This document shows, one piece after another, positions 45,460 through 54,251 of a stretch of 64,000 nucleotides of DNA. The translations under genes and the position numbers were made by a program. The notes under the pieces are model-generated. The model worked only from the letters and a program-made list of their open reading frames with translations. It did not search any database and was not told the origin of the DNA. The stretch spans positions 620,001 to 684,000 of the forward strand of contig NZ_CP017141.1 in assembly GCF_001721645.1 (NCBI RefSeq), given 5' to 3'. The DNA is from Pedobacter steynii. Lineage in GTDB: Bacteria; Bacteroidota; Bacteroidia; Sphingobacteriales; Sphingobacteriaceae. How positions within the stretch are numbered: the stretch's first letter is position 1; each line of letters opens with the position of its first letter.

Positions 45460-45501
45460 TTGCAACAGGACTAAGGTAGCTATTTGCAACATAGTTGCAA
45501 A
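45460..45501 (-). promoter_or_regulatory. Promoter and palindromic operator of the lanthipeptide precursor gene
   Basis: On the minus strand TTTG (45498-45501) is exactly 19 bp from TACCTTAG (45471-45478), one mismatch from TAnnTTTG. The perfect palindrome TTGCAAC-ATA-GTTGCAA (45484-45500) covers the -33 element and spacer, so bound protein would block or reshape the promoter. A further half-site TTGCAAC (45460-45466) lies at the expected transcription start. A close copy is found between the lan operons at 31976-31992. Confidence 0.75.
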
Positions 45502-45540
45502 AATTATCTTACATTTTTTTTTCATTCTTTTTACAGCTTA

Positions 45541-45578
45541 AAAAAAAAGACATCAAGATACATTAATATCTTGATGTC
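45541..45578 (-). terminator. Rho-independent terminator of the GH43-like gene
   Basis: GACATCAAGATAT / ATCTTGATGTC stem with a small loop, followed on the minus strand by eight or more T. It lies 24 bp after the stop of the gene at 45602 and isolates the precursor gene from it. Confidence 0.92.
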
Positions 45579-45601
45579 AATACATATATAATCTCTATAC
45601 C

Positions 45602-46717
45602 TTATTTCAAGGGGATCACCATATTCCAGGAGCGGTCCAGTTGATAAGGTTTATCCCCGCTTCCCGTTGCTGCAAACAGATGAGTAGCTTTCCCCTCTTC
45701 AAAAAGCAGAAAAGGACGTTCAAAATTCCCCTGCCTGGTTTGGATGCCATTGTCCCATAATACGGTTCTGGAATATGCCTTTACCGGTTTGGCCAGTTCC
45801 CAGGTTATTCCGTCTTTTGACAAGGCATGAATGCCTCCTCCCTCTTCGCCGCAAATATGCCCGAACCGGTCTTTCATAATGAGTTCGTAATGATCTTTTG
45901 ACCACCAGACAAAAGGGTCTTCCACATCATTGTCCATTTTTCCTGCAGTATGAAACTGAAATAAAGGCCGGTCAGACAGTCTTTCATATGGGCCCCGGAA
46001 GAAATCCGCATGTGCAGCACCGAGTAACAGTGGCGGGTTATGGTCCTTTTCGGAAGATTTATACATCAGATAGACCTTGCCATCGGGCAGCACAACCGGT
46101 GAAGGGTTCGAAGTAATAGAAGCATCCCAATGACCAGCCCTTGGTGTTAAGATTGGTTTATCAGCTCTGGTCCAGGGGCCATAAACCGAAGTAGACCAGG
46201 CCATTCCTATTCGCTTGTTCATCCATGATTTCTGGCCAAGTCCATCGCCCCAGACATCTGCTCCAGGTTTTGGAGCAGGATCTTTATAATGAGTTCCAAA
46301 GTAATAGAGGACATAATACTTTCCGCTTTTTACAATCCGGGCATTGTGTGTGGCGCATCCATCAAAAAAGGTATTTCCCCTTGCCGGCAAGACGACCTCT
46401 TCAAAGGTATAGGGTCCGGCTGGTGTTTTTGATACTGCCCTCACAATTTCGGAGTTGGTCACCCAGTTTCCAAAACCGTATTCTTTGGACCATCTGGACG
46501 CAAACATATGGTACAGGCCATCTTCTCCTTTGACTACAGAGGGATCCCAAACCCAATAATCATTCATGGCAAAGCCCCCCTTAACCGGAGCAGGAAGCAT
46601 TCGTTCCGGCAGCGATAACTCATTGGTTTGCCCGAACACCTCCCGCTCATTTAAGAATAATCCGGCAGTACCCGCTGCTGCACATTTAAGAAATGTCCTT
46701 CTTGTAAAATTGATCAT
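45602..46717 (-). CDS. Exported GH43-like five-bladed propeller glycosidase
   Basis: The 371-residue protein has a Tat-like signal (TRRTFLKCAAAGTAGLFL). Repeated blades follow with the GH43/GH117 superfamily look: WVWDPSVVKGEDGLYHMFAS with a candidate catalytic Asp, THNARIVKSGKYYVLYYFG, ITSNPSPVVLPDGKVYLMYK and DVEDPFVWWSKDHYELIMKD. This clan removes arabinose, xylose, galactose or anhydro-galactose residues; the exact family cannot be fixed by eye. It is monocistronic with its own terminator and is not close to the SusCD locus. Confidence 0.72.
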   Translation of the reverse strand: MINFTRRTFLKCAAAGTAGLFLNEREVFGQTNELSLPERMLPAPVKGGFAMNDYWVWDPSVVKGEDGLYHMFASRWSKEYGFGNWVTNSEIVRAVSKTPAGPYTFEEVVLPARGNTFFDGCATHNARIVKSGKYYVLYYFGTHYKDPAPKPGADVWGDGLGQKSWMNKRIGMAWSTSVYGPWTRADKPILTPRAGHWDASITSNPSPVVLPDGKVYLMYKSSEKDHNPPLLLGAAHADFFRGPYERLSDRPLFQFHTAGKMDNDVEDPFVWWSKDHYELIMKDRFGHICGEEGGGIHALSKDGITWELAKPVKAYSRTVLWDNGIQTRQGNFERPFLLFEEGKATHLFAATGSGDKPYQLDRSWNMVIPLK

Positions 46718-47053
46718 ATCTTCCTATTTCCATCTAAAATAAAAATACCTCCGGTTTATTCGGATATCTATTCTGTATTAATAGCAGTATACTTCACATC
46801 AGGATAAATGTTTTAAATTAAAATACTGATAAAATGAGATGTATTTCTTTCGCATCTGCGTTTTATTTCCACTGGTTATTACCTGATTGTTATTAGGGGG
46901 TTGATAGGTCAATCATTGGTCTGTCAGACCTTTTAACAACGTTTTTACAACTCAGCAACAATTAACTTTAGTTAAGTGCATATTAATAGTATATGCTAAA
47001 CATTTCGTAACTTACTATAAAATAAACTAAATAAGTTAACTAAAAACATAAAA
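46718..47053. other. 336-bp divergent intergenic region
   Basis: It separates the GH43-like gene (leftward) from the DUF6266 gene (rightward). I see one inverted repeat GCATAT-N7-ATATGC (46978-46996), about 58 bp before the DUF6266 start, in AT-rich sequence, and no clear TAnnTTTG element. No coding potential of note. Confidence 0.5.
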
Positions 47054-47896
47054 ATGGGAAAATTAATAAACGGGCTATTTGGCGGATTTCATGGCAGAAT
47101 CGGCAATCTGGTAGGTTATACCTTAAAAGGTAAACACATCATCAGAAAAATAGGTATCAGCACTAAACCGCTTACCCCCGCAAGAAAAGCCAATTGCCAA
47201 AAAATGAAGGTGGTCAATGAAATACTGAGTCCTTCACTTCCTGTTATCCGGGCTGGATTCCGTCTGGCGGTTTCCGGAACGGACAAAAACGAGTATAATG
47301 AAGCCGTTTCTTATAATAAATTGAATGCCCTTCAGGGAGAATATCCGAACATCAGCCTGGATTATACTAAGGTATTGGTCAGCATGGGAGATCTTCCTGT
47401 GGCGGTTAATCCTGCAATCAGTCAGAATGCCGATGGTAATGAGATCGAATTTAGCTGGGAAGTACCGGCTGATTTATCCTATCAATATGATAACGACCGT
47501 GCCATGCTGATGATCTATTTTCCGACGTTAAAAGTAAGCTGTTATCATTTGATCGGGTCAAAAAGAGCGGAAGGGAAAGATACCATCCGTATCGATGCAG
47601 CCCATGCAGGAGAACGTATGGAAGCTTATATCTCTTTTATCAAAGACAATGGAAAACAAGTATCCAATAGTGTTTATGCCGGTTCTTTGAATACTTCAGC
47701 AAAGATTTCGGATGAAATAAAGTCTGGGAAAGAAGTTAAGGTTTCAGATCAGGAGCGCAATAAAAATGAAAAAGCCCCGGACATGGGTGCAAAGAGGGCA
47801 GATAAAGCATCCGACCGGCTTTTTTGCCGGAATTCCGCTATTGATCTCAGGCTATTAAATTTTGTTTTAAGATTTACAGCTCCAGCACCTGGTTAA
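47054..47896 (+). CDS. DUF6266 family protein
   Basis: The 280-residue protein opens with GKLINGLFGGFHGRIGNLVGY, the pattern of the DUF6266 family, which is frequent and often multicopy in Bacteroidota and has no known function. The beta-rich body runs to about residue 225. The last 55 residues (a Lys/Glu-rich linker, then RLFCRNSAIDLRLLNFVLRF) look unrelated to the family, and the frame runs 23 bp into the end of the convergent PqqB-like gene. A CCGGC-TTTTTT-GCCGG hairpin lies within this tail (47816-47831), so the original stop may have been lost. Confidence 0.78.
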   Translation: MGKLINGLFGGFHGRIGNLVGYTLKGKHIIRKIGISTKPLTPARKANCQKMKVVNEILSPSLPVIRAGFRLAVSGTDKNEYNEAVSYNKLNALQGEYPNISLDYTKVLVSMGDLPVAVNPAISQNADGNEIEFSWEVPADLSYQYDNDRAMLMIYFPTLKVSCYHLIGSKRAEGKDTIRIDAAHAGERMEAYISFIKDNGKQVSNSVYAGSLNTSAKISDEIKSGKEVKVSDQERNKNEKAPDMGAKRADKASDRLFCRNSAIDLRLLNFVLRFTAPAPG

Positions 47897-48806
47897 ACCT
47901 GGCAATATGAAAACCCTTCTTAAGCACTTCTTTTGTTTGCGGACTTTTTGCATCCAGCAGGGGATTGGTATGGTTCAGGTGAATAAAATAGATTTTATCT
48001 TTTTCCGATTTAGAAAGCGATTCAAACAGTTTCATACTTTCCACCACAAAAGGGTGCGGAATTTCTGAAACCGGTCTGTTGTTGATCTCTTTTGCATCAT
48101 AAAAAGTCGCATCAATCAGTGCATAGTCTACTTTTTTTATTTCATCAACTATGTTTTTATCCCATTTGGACCATTTGTCAATATCCGGAATAAACAAGGC
48201 TTTTTTATGTGGCCCTTCGATCAGATACCCTACAGTTTCTGAATATTCATCCCTATGGGGCACCTTAAATGCGGTCACTTTAATATTGGAAGAAAGGATG
48301 ACTGACTGCGCTTCTTCAAGGGGCCTAATCTGAATATTATTTAAGCTGACCAATTGGCTCCAGGGCCCGTTACTTTCCAAAAAATGTTTCATTTTCGGCA
48401 TCGCATAAACCGGAACATTAGCGGCGTTAAGTGCCTCCCTGCCCAGATACATCAGTCCGGCGTAATGGCCAATATGTGCATGAGTAATAAAAATCCCATC
48501 CGGAACTTCTTTATTGCTAAATAAAGAAAGTTTTTTTAGGATTTTAGTCTGACGTGAAAAATCTGGTGTCGGATCAAATAACCAGTTCAGCTTGTTTTCA
48601 GGATCAATAACTCCGAGAGCGGAAACCATACGGGTTTTATCGGGATTTTGAAACAAAGACTTACAGCAGGATTTGGTACAACCAATATGGGGAGAACCTC
48701 CATCCTGAACATTCCCCAATACCACCAACGAAGGTCCTTTTTCCTGTCCCTTTATCTGAAAACAAGTCATCAGGATCAACAAAAATAAGCTATTTATCAG
48801 CTTCAT
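47874..48806 (-). CDS. PqqB-like metallo-beta-lactamase-fold hydrolase
   Basis: The 310-residue protein has a signal peptide (LFLLILMTCFQIKGQ) and the MBL fold: THAHIGHYAGL provides the HxHxxH-type zinc site, with later His in VPHRDE and Asp in IPDIDKW. The start VVLGNVQDGGSPHIGCTKSCC resembles PqqB proteins (Gly-rich strand and Cys cluster). No other pqq genes are here, so a PQQ role is unlikely. It follows the S41 protease gene by 8 bp and is cotranscribed with it. Confidence 0.82.
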   Translation of the reverse strand: MKLINSLFLLILMTCFQIKGQEKGPSLVVLGNVQDGGSPHIGCTKSCCKSLFQNPDKTRMVSALGVIDPENKLNWLFDPTPDFSRQTKILKKLSLFSNKEVPDGIFITHAHIGHYAGLMYLGREALNAANVPVYAMPKMKHFLESNGPWSQLVSLNNIQIRPLEEAQSVILSSNIKVTAFKVPHRDEYSETVGYLIEGPHKKALFIPDIDKWSKWDKNIVDEIKKVDYALIDATFYDAKEINNRPVSEIPHPFVVESMKLFESLSKSEKDKIYFIHLNHTNPLLDAKSPQTKEVLKKGFHIARFNQVLEL

Positions 48807-48814
48807 AAAGAGAG

Positions 48815-50953
48815 TTATACTTTTTTATTTCCCAAAGAAAGCCCCATAAAATCAGCCATTACTTTAACAGATTCATCTTCAATAAAATCAAAAGAATCAT
48901 CCTTAGTCGCTTTATCTCCCTTTTTTAATACGGGAAGACCTCTGTAAACCCTTAATTCATTTCGTCGGTTGAAGTTCTCGGCTTCCTGATCGTCACGTTC
49001 CTTTTTAATCTTTGCCTCGTTTAAAGTGACAGAACGTTCATTGCTACGCTTCTTAGCTTCCGCAAGGTTTTGTTTAAAGAATTTAAAATATAAAGACTCA
49101 GCCATGCGTTTTTCACTTCTTTTGATCAATTCTGCTTTTATTGTCGAAAGGTTGGCAAGCGGCTGGAAGGGAGCACCATTGATCACATCCCAGGATAGCG
49201 CTGAAGGCTGACTGCTCTCACCGATCTTATCCATCTGATATCTGGAAGGAAAACTGATATCCGGACTCACCCCTTTATGCTGTGTACTGCTCCCGGTTAT
49301 CCGGTAGTATTTGTCCATGGTCAGGTTGATCTGTCCTAAATTAATTTCCGAAGGATTAGCTCCCTTTTCACGTGTAGAATCACCTTGATTAATTAAGGCA
49401 GCCATTTTTTTAAGCACTTCCGGGTTCACCAGTCTGTTTAAGCTGATTACAGATTGAACCGTTCCTTTACCATAAGTCTGACTTCCCATCACAATCCCCC
49501 GGTCATAATCCTGAATTACTCCCGTAAAGATCTCTGAAGAGGAGGCGCTCGAACGGTCTACGATTACTCCCAATGGACCTGTCCAGGAAAGCTCCTCTCC
49601 TGTTAAGCCTTCAACTCTGGTTTTACCGCTTATATTTTTTACCTGAACTACCGGTCCTTTGTCAATAAATAATCCGGCCAGTGAAACCGCTTCCAATAAA
49701 GCACCTCCACCATTTCCACGTAAATCCATCACAATTCCATCTACCTTATCTTGATTTTTCAAAGTATCAATCAGCATTTTAACATCACGTGTGGTGCTTT
49801 TAAAATTCTTATCTCCGGCTCTTGCTGCTTCAAAATCAAGATAAAATGCCGGAACATAGATCACCCCAACTTTATAATCTCTACCATTACTATTAACGGT
49901 CTTTACACTTTTCTGGGCTGATTGTGCCTGTTGAATGACTTTATCACGGATCAATTCCACAATCACCGGTTCAGAAGACAATTCTTTGCCATCAGGGATG
50001 ACTTTCAAGCGAACCTTTGTGCCTTTAGCGCCCTTGATCTTGGAAATACTCACCTCCAGTCTCCAGCCAACGATACTTACAAAAGGACCATCTCCCTGAG
50101 CTACTGCTACAATCCGGTCGCCCGCACTCAATTGCTTTCCCTTGGCCGCAGGTCCACCAGGTACTACATTGACAATTTTAGGCACCTCATTTTCGATCAT
50201 CAGCAAAGCACCGATTCCCACAATCGAACGCGACATTTCTTCATTAAATGCAGTCGCATTAGAAGCATTGAAATAATTTGTATGTGGATCCAGTGACGCT
50301 GTAAAAGCATCCATCAACATCTGAAAAACATCCTGATTATTGACCTTTGCAACCTGAATTTTTAAATCCTGATAGTTTTTGCTTACCGTCTCCATGCTTT
50401 TGGCTGGTGCGGAACCGGCAAGGTTTAAATTGATCAGTTCATATTTAACCCGTCTTTTCCAGGTATCATTTAATTCGGCCACGGAAGCAGGCCAGGGCAT
50501 TTTTGAACGGTCATAAACATAAGTATCATTCTGTCCGAAATTCATCTCTTTTTTAACTTGTGCAACTGCATAGTCCAGACGTTCATTCAGTCTTTTCAGA
50601 TAAGTATTATACATGTAAAAAGGCACACTTAAATCCCCGTTCTTAAAATCATTATCCAGCTCGTACCTGTATTTCTCAAAGTCCCTGATATCGGAACTCA
50701 GAAAATAGTTTTTCCCCTGATCTAAAGATTTCAGGTATTGATCAAAAATGATGGAAGAGATAGAATCATTGATTTTGACCTTTTTATAGTTGTAGTTTTC
50801 AATCAATCCAACCACTTCTTTCATCACAAATTGTTGCTGTATATCTGGTTTTATATTCTTCACTCCCTCTACAACAGGTTGCGTTTTCGGTGCAGCAGCC
50901 TGACAAGCAAGCACAGCTGTGGTAAAAAACACAAATGATAACCTTCCTAACAT
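48815..50953 (-). CDS. S41 tail-specific (carboxy-terminal processing) protease
   Basis: Starting from the codon at 50953 the protein begins MLGRLSFVFFTTAVLAC, a lipoprotein-type signal; an extension upstream relies on a TTG and gives no signal peptide. The domain order is the Prc/Tsp N-terminal helical domain (FDQYLKSLDQGKNYFL), a PDZ domain (IVGIGALLMIEN, VVPGGPAAKGKQLSAGDRI), the S41 core with the Ser nucleophile in DRSSASSSEIF and Lys in QTYGKGTVQS, and the C-terminal DUF3340-like region. It degrades or trims periplasmic proteins. The neighbouring PqqB-like gene is downstream in the same operon. Confidence 0.92.
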   Translation of the reverse strand: MLGRLSFVFFTTAVLACQAAAPKTQPVVEGVKNIKPDIQQQFVMKEVVGLIENYNYKKVKINDSISSIIFDQYLKSLDQGKNYFLSSDIRDFEKYRYELDNDFKNGDLSVPFYMYNTYLKRLNERLDYAVAQVKKEMNFGQNDTYVYDRSKMPWPASVAELNDTWKRRVKYELINLNLAGSAPAKSMETVSKNYQDLKIQVAKVNNQDVFQMLMDAFTASLDPHTNYFNASNATAFNEEMSRSIVGIGALLMIENEVPKIVNVVPGGPAAKGKQLSAGDRIVAVAQGDGPFVSIVGWRLEVSISKIKGAKGTKVRLKVIPDGKELSSEPVIVELIRDKVIQQAQSAQKSVKTVNSNGRDYKVGVIYVPAFYLDFEAARAGDKNFKSTTRDVKMLIDTLKNQDKVDGIVMDLRGNGGGALLEAVSLAGLFIDKGPVVQVKNISGKTRVEGLTGEELSWTGPLGVIVDRSSASSSEIFTGVIQDYDRGIVMGSQTYGKGTVQSVISLNRLVNPEVLKKMAALINQGDSTREKGANPSEINLGQINLTMDKYYRITGSSTQHKGVSPDISFPSRYQMDKIGESSQPSALSWDVINGAPFQPLANLSTIKAELIKRSEKRMAESLYFKFFKQNLAEAKKRSNERSVTLNEAKIKKERDDQEAENFNRRNELRVYRGLPVLKKGDKATKDDSFDFIEDESVKVMADFMGLSLGNKKV

Positions 50954-51177
50954 ATGTTTAAATAATTTAAAATTTATTGCTGATTCCATTGCATCATCTT
51001 TTGCTGTACCTATCAAAATCGATTCTACAGCCTATTGATGTCCAATATAATCAGTTTTTAGGCGCTTTCAAACCATTACTGCCCATAATTTAACTATTTT
51101 ACATTCCTGGCATAGGCAGGATTCAGGATCAAGGACAGTCCTCGAGCTTTGAAAACTTCTCCTGGTACATCTTAAGG

Positions 51178-52908
51178 TTACTTTTTAATATACCTGTTTT
51201 GCACATAATTGTAGTCTACCACTATCCCTCCAACGGATAGCTGTTTATTTTTAACGCGGATTTTTTTTCCAGCAGGGATACAGACCAGAACTACCGATTG
51301 CATAGCCGGAATACGCAGCTTCGTCACTACCTGTACATTTCTGGCCATAAAACGTTGGCTCACCAAATCATATACATCTGATTTCCCTGTAGCCGGCACT
51401 TTAAAGCCGATGGTTTTGGAGGTCGGGTAAGGGTTATAAAACAACCAGGTTGGATAAGCAGACTGGCGGTAAAAGTCTGTTGCCAGTAAATCCAGTCCTA
51501 ATATACCCTTGACCACTGTTTCTTTGACAATTCCGCCAAAAATCCCGGCATGTCCGCTTCCGTAAACACTGAACTGAGATACTTCCGGATTCTGTCCCGG
51601 CATCCATTTAGGACCATCCCCCTGTGCTACCGGTGCTTTTAAGGACTGATACAAGGTGTCAAAAGTAGAGGCTTTTGCAAAGCCTTCATAAGCAATCACT
51701 CCCTTAGTTACTGCCGCGAGGTCAGGTAAAGTCTGGTGTTCTTTGGGCATATACTGAGGGTAAAAGAATCTGGATGCATTGACTGCATTTAACATCCATT
51801 TCCCAATCGCATTTGCATATTGTGGCTGGTACCTCACCAAAGGGACCAATGGCCATGCGGCATCAAAAGTGTTCATCAGAAAAGCATAACCACCATGATC
51901 AACCGTACATCCAACAGTTCCCGAAATATCAAAACCATTCCAGTTACCTACTAAAAAACCCCAGCCTTCTCTGCAGACAGCAGTTCCGTCGAAGGTCCAG
52001 TTTAACATTTTCTGAATATCAAAAGCAGTCCCCTGCTCCGCATTCATCCTTGCCGCCAGATAAGCACCGAAAGGCATTAACAGTTCATAAGTAGGATTGA
52101 TTTTCTGACTTTCCAGTGCTTTCATCGCCGATATTGCCCCTTTGAGGTAACGGGGATCACCAAACCTTTTATAAGCTGCATACAAGACGTAAGCATGTCC
52201 GGCCGCAGCATCCGGCTGCGCGCAGATTTGCGTGGTCATGGGTTTCATCTTCCCATAATCAAAATAAGAATAATTGTAATTGCCATTTAAAATGGAATCC
52301 GCCTGATAGAATTTCTCTGCGATGCTTCTGGCCATCATTTCAAAATCCGGAGCTGAAGGATATTGATCATAAATCGCATAGAACAATACATTCGGGTATA
52401 CATCATACCACCAGTCCCTGCCATAACCTCCTCCTAGCAAGGCCACTTCCGGGGCCGTATTGTTCATCATGATGTCCCATCCGGTGTCTTTATTGAAATA
52501 GTTTTTCAGCATACCTACATAATTCAATCCCTGCTGATTGCTTTTATCAAGCCCAACCAATGTGGCCCCCAGAACAGCCCCCATATTGGCCAGGGCCTCA
52601 TGAAACATGCCTTTATTATGTTGCGAACCCTGCCTCACATCCCCCACTGCAGTATACATTCCCATCACCGGCTGCTTAAAATTCTTGCCCGTACTGTCCA
52701 TCCAAACCATCGGCCAGTATTTGCCTTTGGCATTAAAATCGTAAATCGTCCGGTCAAAGTTAAGGGCCATTGCTTTCCAATCGATGATCTGAAGCGGCCG
52801 GGGCAGGTCGGCCATCTGGTTTACGCGGTCAATTTTAACCTGTTTAACCTGAGCATGGCAAAGGGTAACTATAAATAAAGAAAGGAGGGTCAGTTTAAGT
52901 TTCATCAT
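51178..52908 (-). CDS. Secreted protein of predicted alpha/alpha-barrel glycosidase type, unassigned
   Basis: The 576-residue protein has a signal peptide (LTLLSLFIVTLCHAQ). The body has the rhythm of a six-hairpin barrel, with Trp/Tyr/Asp-rich loops (GGYGRDWWYDVYPNVLFYAI, AAGHAYVLYAAYKRFGDPRY, EGWGFLVGNWNGFDISG, VDHGGYAFLMNTF). A small beta-rich C-terminal domain follows from about 470. I cannot place it in a CAZy family. It follows the MFS gene by 53 bp and is probably the last gene of the SusCD locus, so carbohydrate cleavage or binding is likely (inference). Confidence 0.6.
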   Translation of the reverse strand: MMKLKLTLLSLFIVTLCHAQVKQVKIDRVNQMADLPRPLQIIDWKAMALNFDRTIYDFNAKGKYWPMVWMDSTGKNFKQPVMGMYTAVGDVRQGSQHNKGMFHEALANMGAVLGATLVGLDKSNQQGLNYVGMLKNYFNKDTGWDIMMNNTAPEVALLGGGYGRDWWYDVYPNVLFYAIYDQYPSAPDFEMMARSIAEKFYQADSILNGNYNYSYFDYGKMKPMTTQICAQPDAAAGHAYVLYAAYKRFGDPRYLKGAISAMKALESQKINPTYELLMPFGAYLAARMNAEQGTAFDIQKMLNWTFDGTAVCREGWGFLVGNWNGFDISGTVGCTVDHGGYAFLMNTFDAAWPLVPLVRYQPQYANAIGKWMLNAVNASRFFYPQYMPKEHQTLPDLAAVTKGVIAYEGFAKASTFDTLYQSLKAPVAQGDGPKWMPGQNPEVSQFSVYGSGHAGIFGGIVKETVVKGILGLDLLATDFYRQSAYPTWLFYNPYPTSKTIGFKVPATGKSDVYDLVSQRFMARNVQVVTKLRIPAMQSVVLVCIPAGKKIRVKNKQLSVGGIVVDYNYVQNRYIKK

Positions 52909-52961
52909 TGGGGTTCATCTAAAGGTATCAAAAAATAGTTTTCAGGTAGTTCCGGCTCCGG

Positions 52962-54251
52962 TTAAACCGCAGCCGGAACCATCACTTTGGCCTGGCTTTC
53001 TTCTTCCAGCTGTAGTTCTTCATTCATTATTTTTCCCTTTTTCAGGATCCCTTTTGCTACCCAGTAAGAACTCAGCTGCAAAACGGCAACAATAATAATG
53101 GCATAGCGAAGGGCTATTTCATTGGAAAAATAATAGGCCAGCAGCAGAAATGTTCCGGCACCGGTAAGGCGGCCAATATATAGTCCGGCTTCATGGTTTA
53201 AAATATAGGCGAATTCGCTTCTCTTTTCTTTTTTAGTCAGGATATCGATCACACTAAACTGGATGGGAAAATAGGCCAGGTCCAGCAGCGGCTTAGCCAG
53301 CAGAAGGAACAACATAAACAGGATGACTCCGGTTTCATTAAACAGGATTCCGTTAATGAGCGCAGCAACGGTAAATAAAACAAGGCCTGTTCCGAACACA
53401 TAAATCCGGTGTTCCGGTCCGGTTTTACGGCCGATGATGTACATCAGCACCGCAGCAAATACTGCTCCTACCGACTGAGCTGTTCCCAATGCCCCTTCTT
53501 TTCCAAGCAGCAGCATGATCAGCATTGCCGGAGCGGTCACCAAAAACCCCTGTACCAGGCCTTTTAAAACTGCCAGCGACATCAGCCGGTACCAGTAAGT
53601 ATGAAACTTAAAATAGATAAACTTCTTGTTAACCGGATTGCTGAACTTTCCGGTAAAGCACATCACTGAAGCTGCAATGGTAATGACAAATACGACACCC
53701 GTTACAATTTTATAAGCCATTTTTGCATCACCGGCAGTGGCAGAAAACTCAATGAACCAGCCAATGATCACCGGAATGACAACCGCGATGATGGTATAGA
53801 AAAATGTTTCCAGGCCATAATAGTAATTGCGGTTGCTGTCGTTGGTCGTGGCCAGGGCCAGGAAATCCCGGTTCGCCCAGTAAAAGCCAAAAGACATCCC
53901 CATCACAATACCTGCGATTCCGATTCCGGTAATGTCAAGTGTTTTCAGCGACATCATGATCATCATCGAGATGGCACTGAGCACCATTCCAAAGGAATAA
54001 AGTACTTTAATCGGAAAACGGTTTAACAACCAGCCATTGATCAGAAAAGTTAATGGAATTCCGGTATAGATGGTCAGCTGATACACCACCACCTTTACCG
54101 GATCGTTTGAACTTCGCATCACGTAAGCTGCCACAAAAATATCGATCACCGGCAAAACAATGCTATAGATCAGATTGGTTAAAGTCAGCACTTTAAAATT
54201 ATGAGACTGGGTCTTGAAATGCGCGATTTCGGACTTTAGTTTATTAATCAT
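52962..54251 (-). CDS. MFS transporter (sugar uptake, PUL)
   Basis: The 429-residue protein has about 12 membrane helices with charged loops; motifs include NRFPIKVLYSFGMVL and the FGFYWANRDFLAL helix. It overlaps the GH130 gene by 8 bp and would import the mannosides or other sugars that the phosphorylase acts on. The substrate is not shown by sequence. Confidence 0.86.
   Translation of the reverse strand: MINKLKSEIAHFKTQSHNFKVLTLTNLIYSIVLPVIDIFVAAYVMRSSNDPVKVVVYQLTIYTGIPLTFLINGWLLNRFPIKVLYSFGMVLSAISMMIMMSLKTLDITGIGIAGIVMGMSFGFYWANRDFLALATTNDSNRNYYYGLETFFYTIIAVVIPVIIGWFIEFSATAGDAKMAYKIVTGVVFVITIAASVMCFTGKFSNPVNKKFIYFKFHTYWYRLMSLAVLKGLVQGFLVTAPAMLIMLLLGKEGALGTAQSVGAVFAAVLMYIIGRKTGPEHRIYVFGTGLVLFTVAALINGILFNETGVILFMLFLLLAKPLLDLAYFPIQFSVIDILTKKEKRSEFAYILNHEAGLYIGRLTGAGTFLLLAYYFSNEIALRYAIIIVAVLQLSSYWVAKGILKKGKIMNEELQLEEESQAKVMVPAAV

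Noticed and set aside
47874..48806. PQQ biosynthesis gene pqqB
   Set aside because: Only fold-level and N-terminal similarity; signal peptide present and no pqqA/C/D/E nearby.
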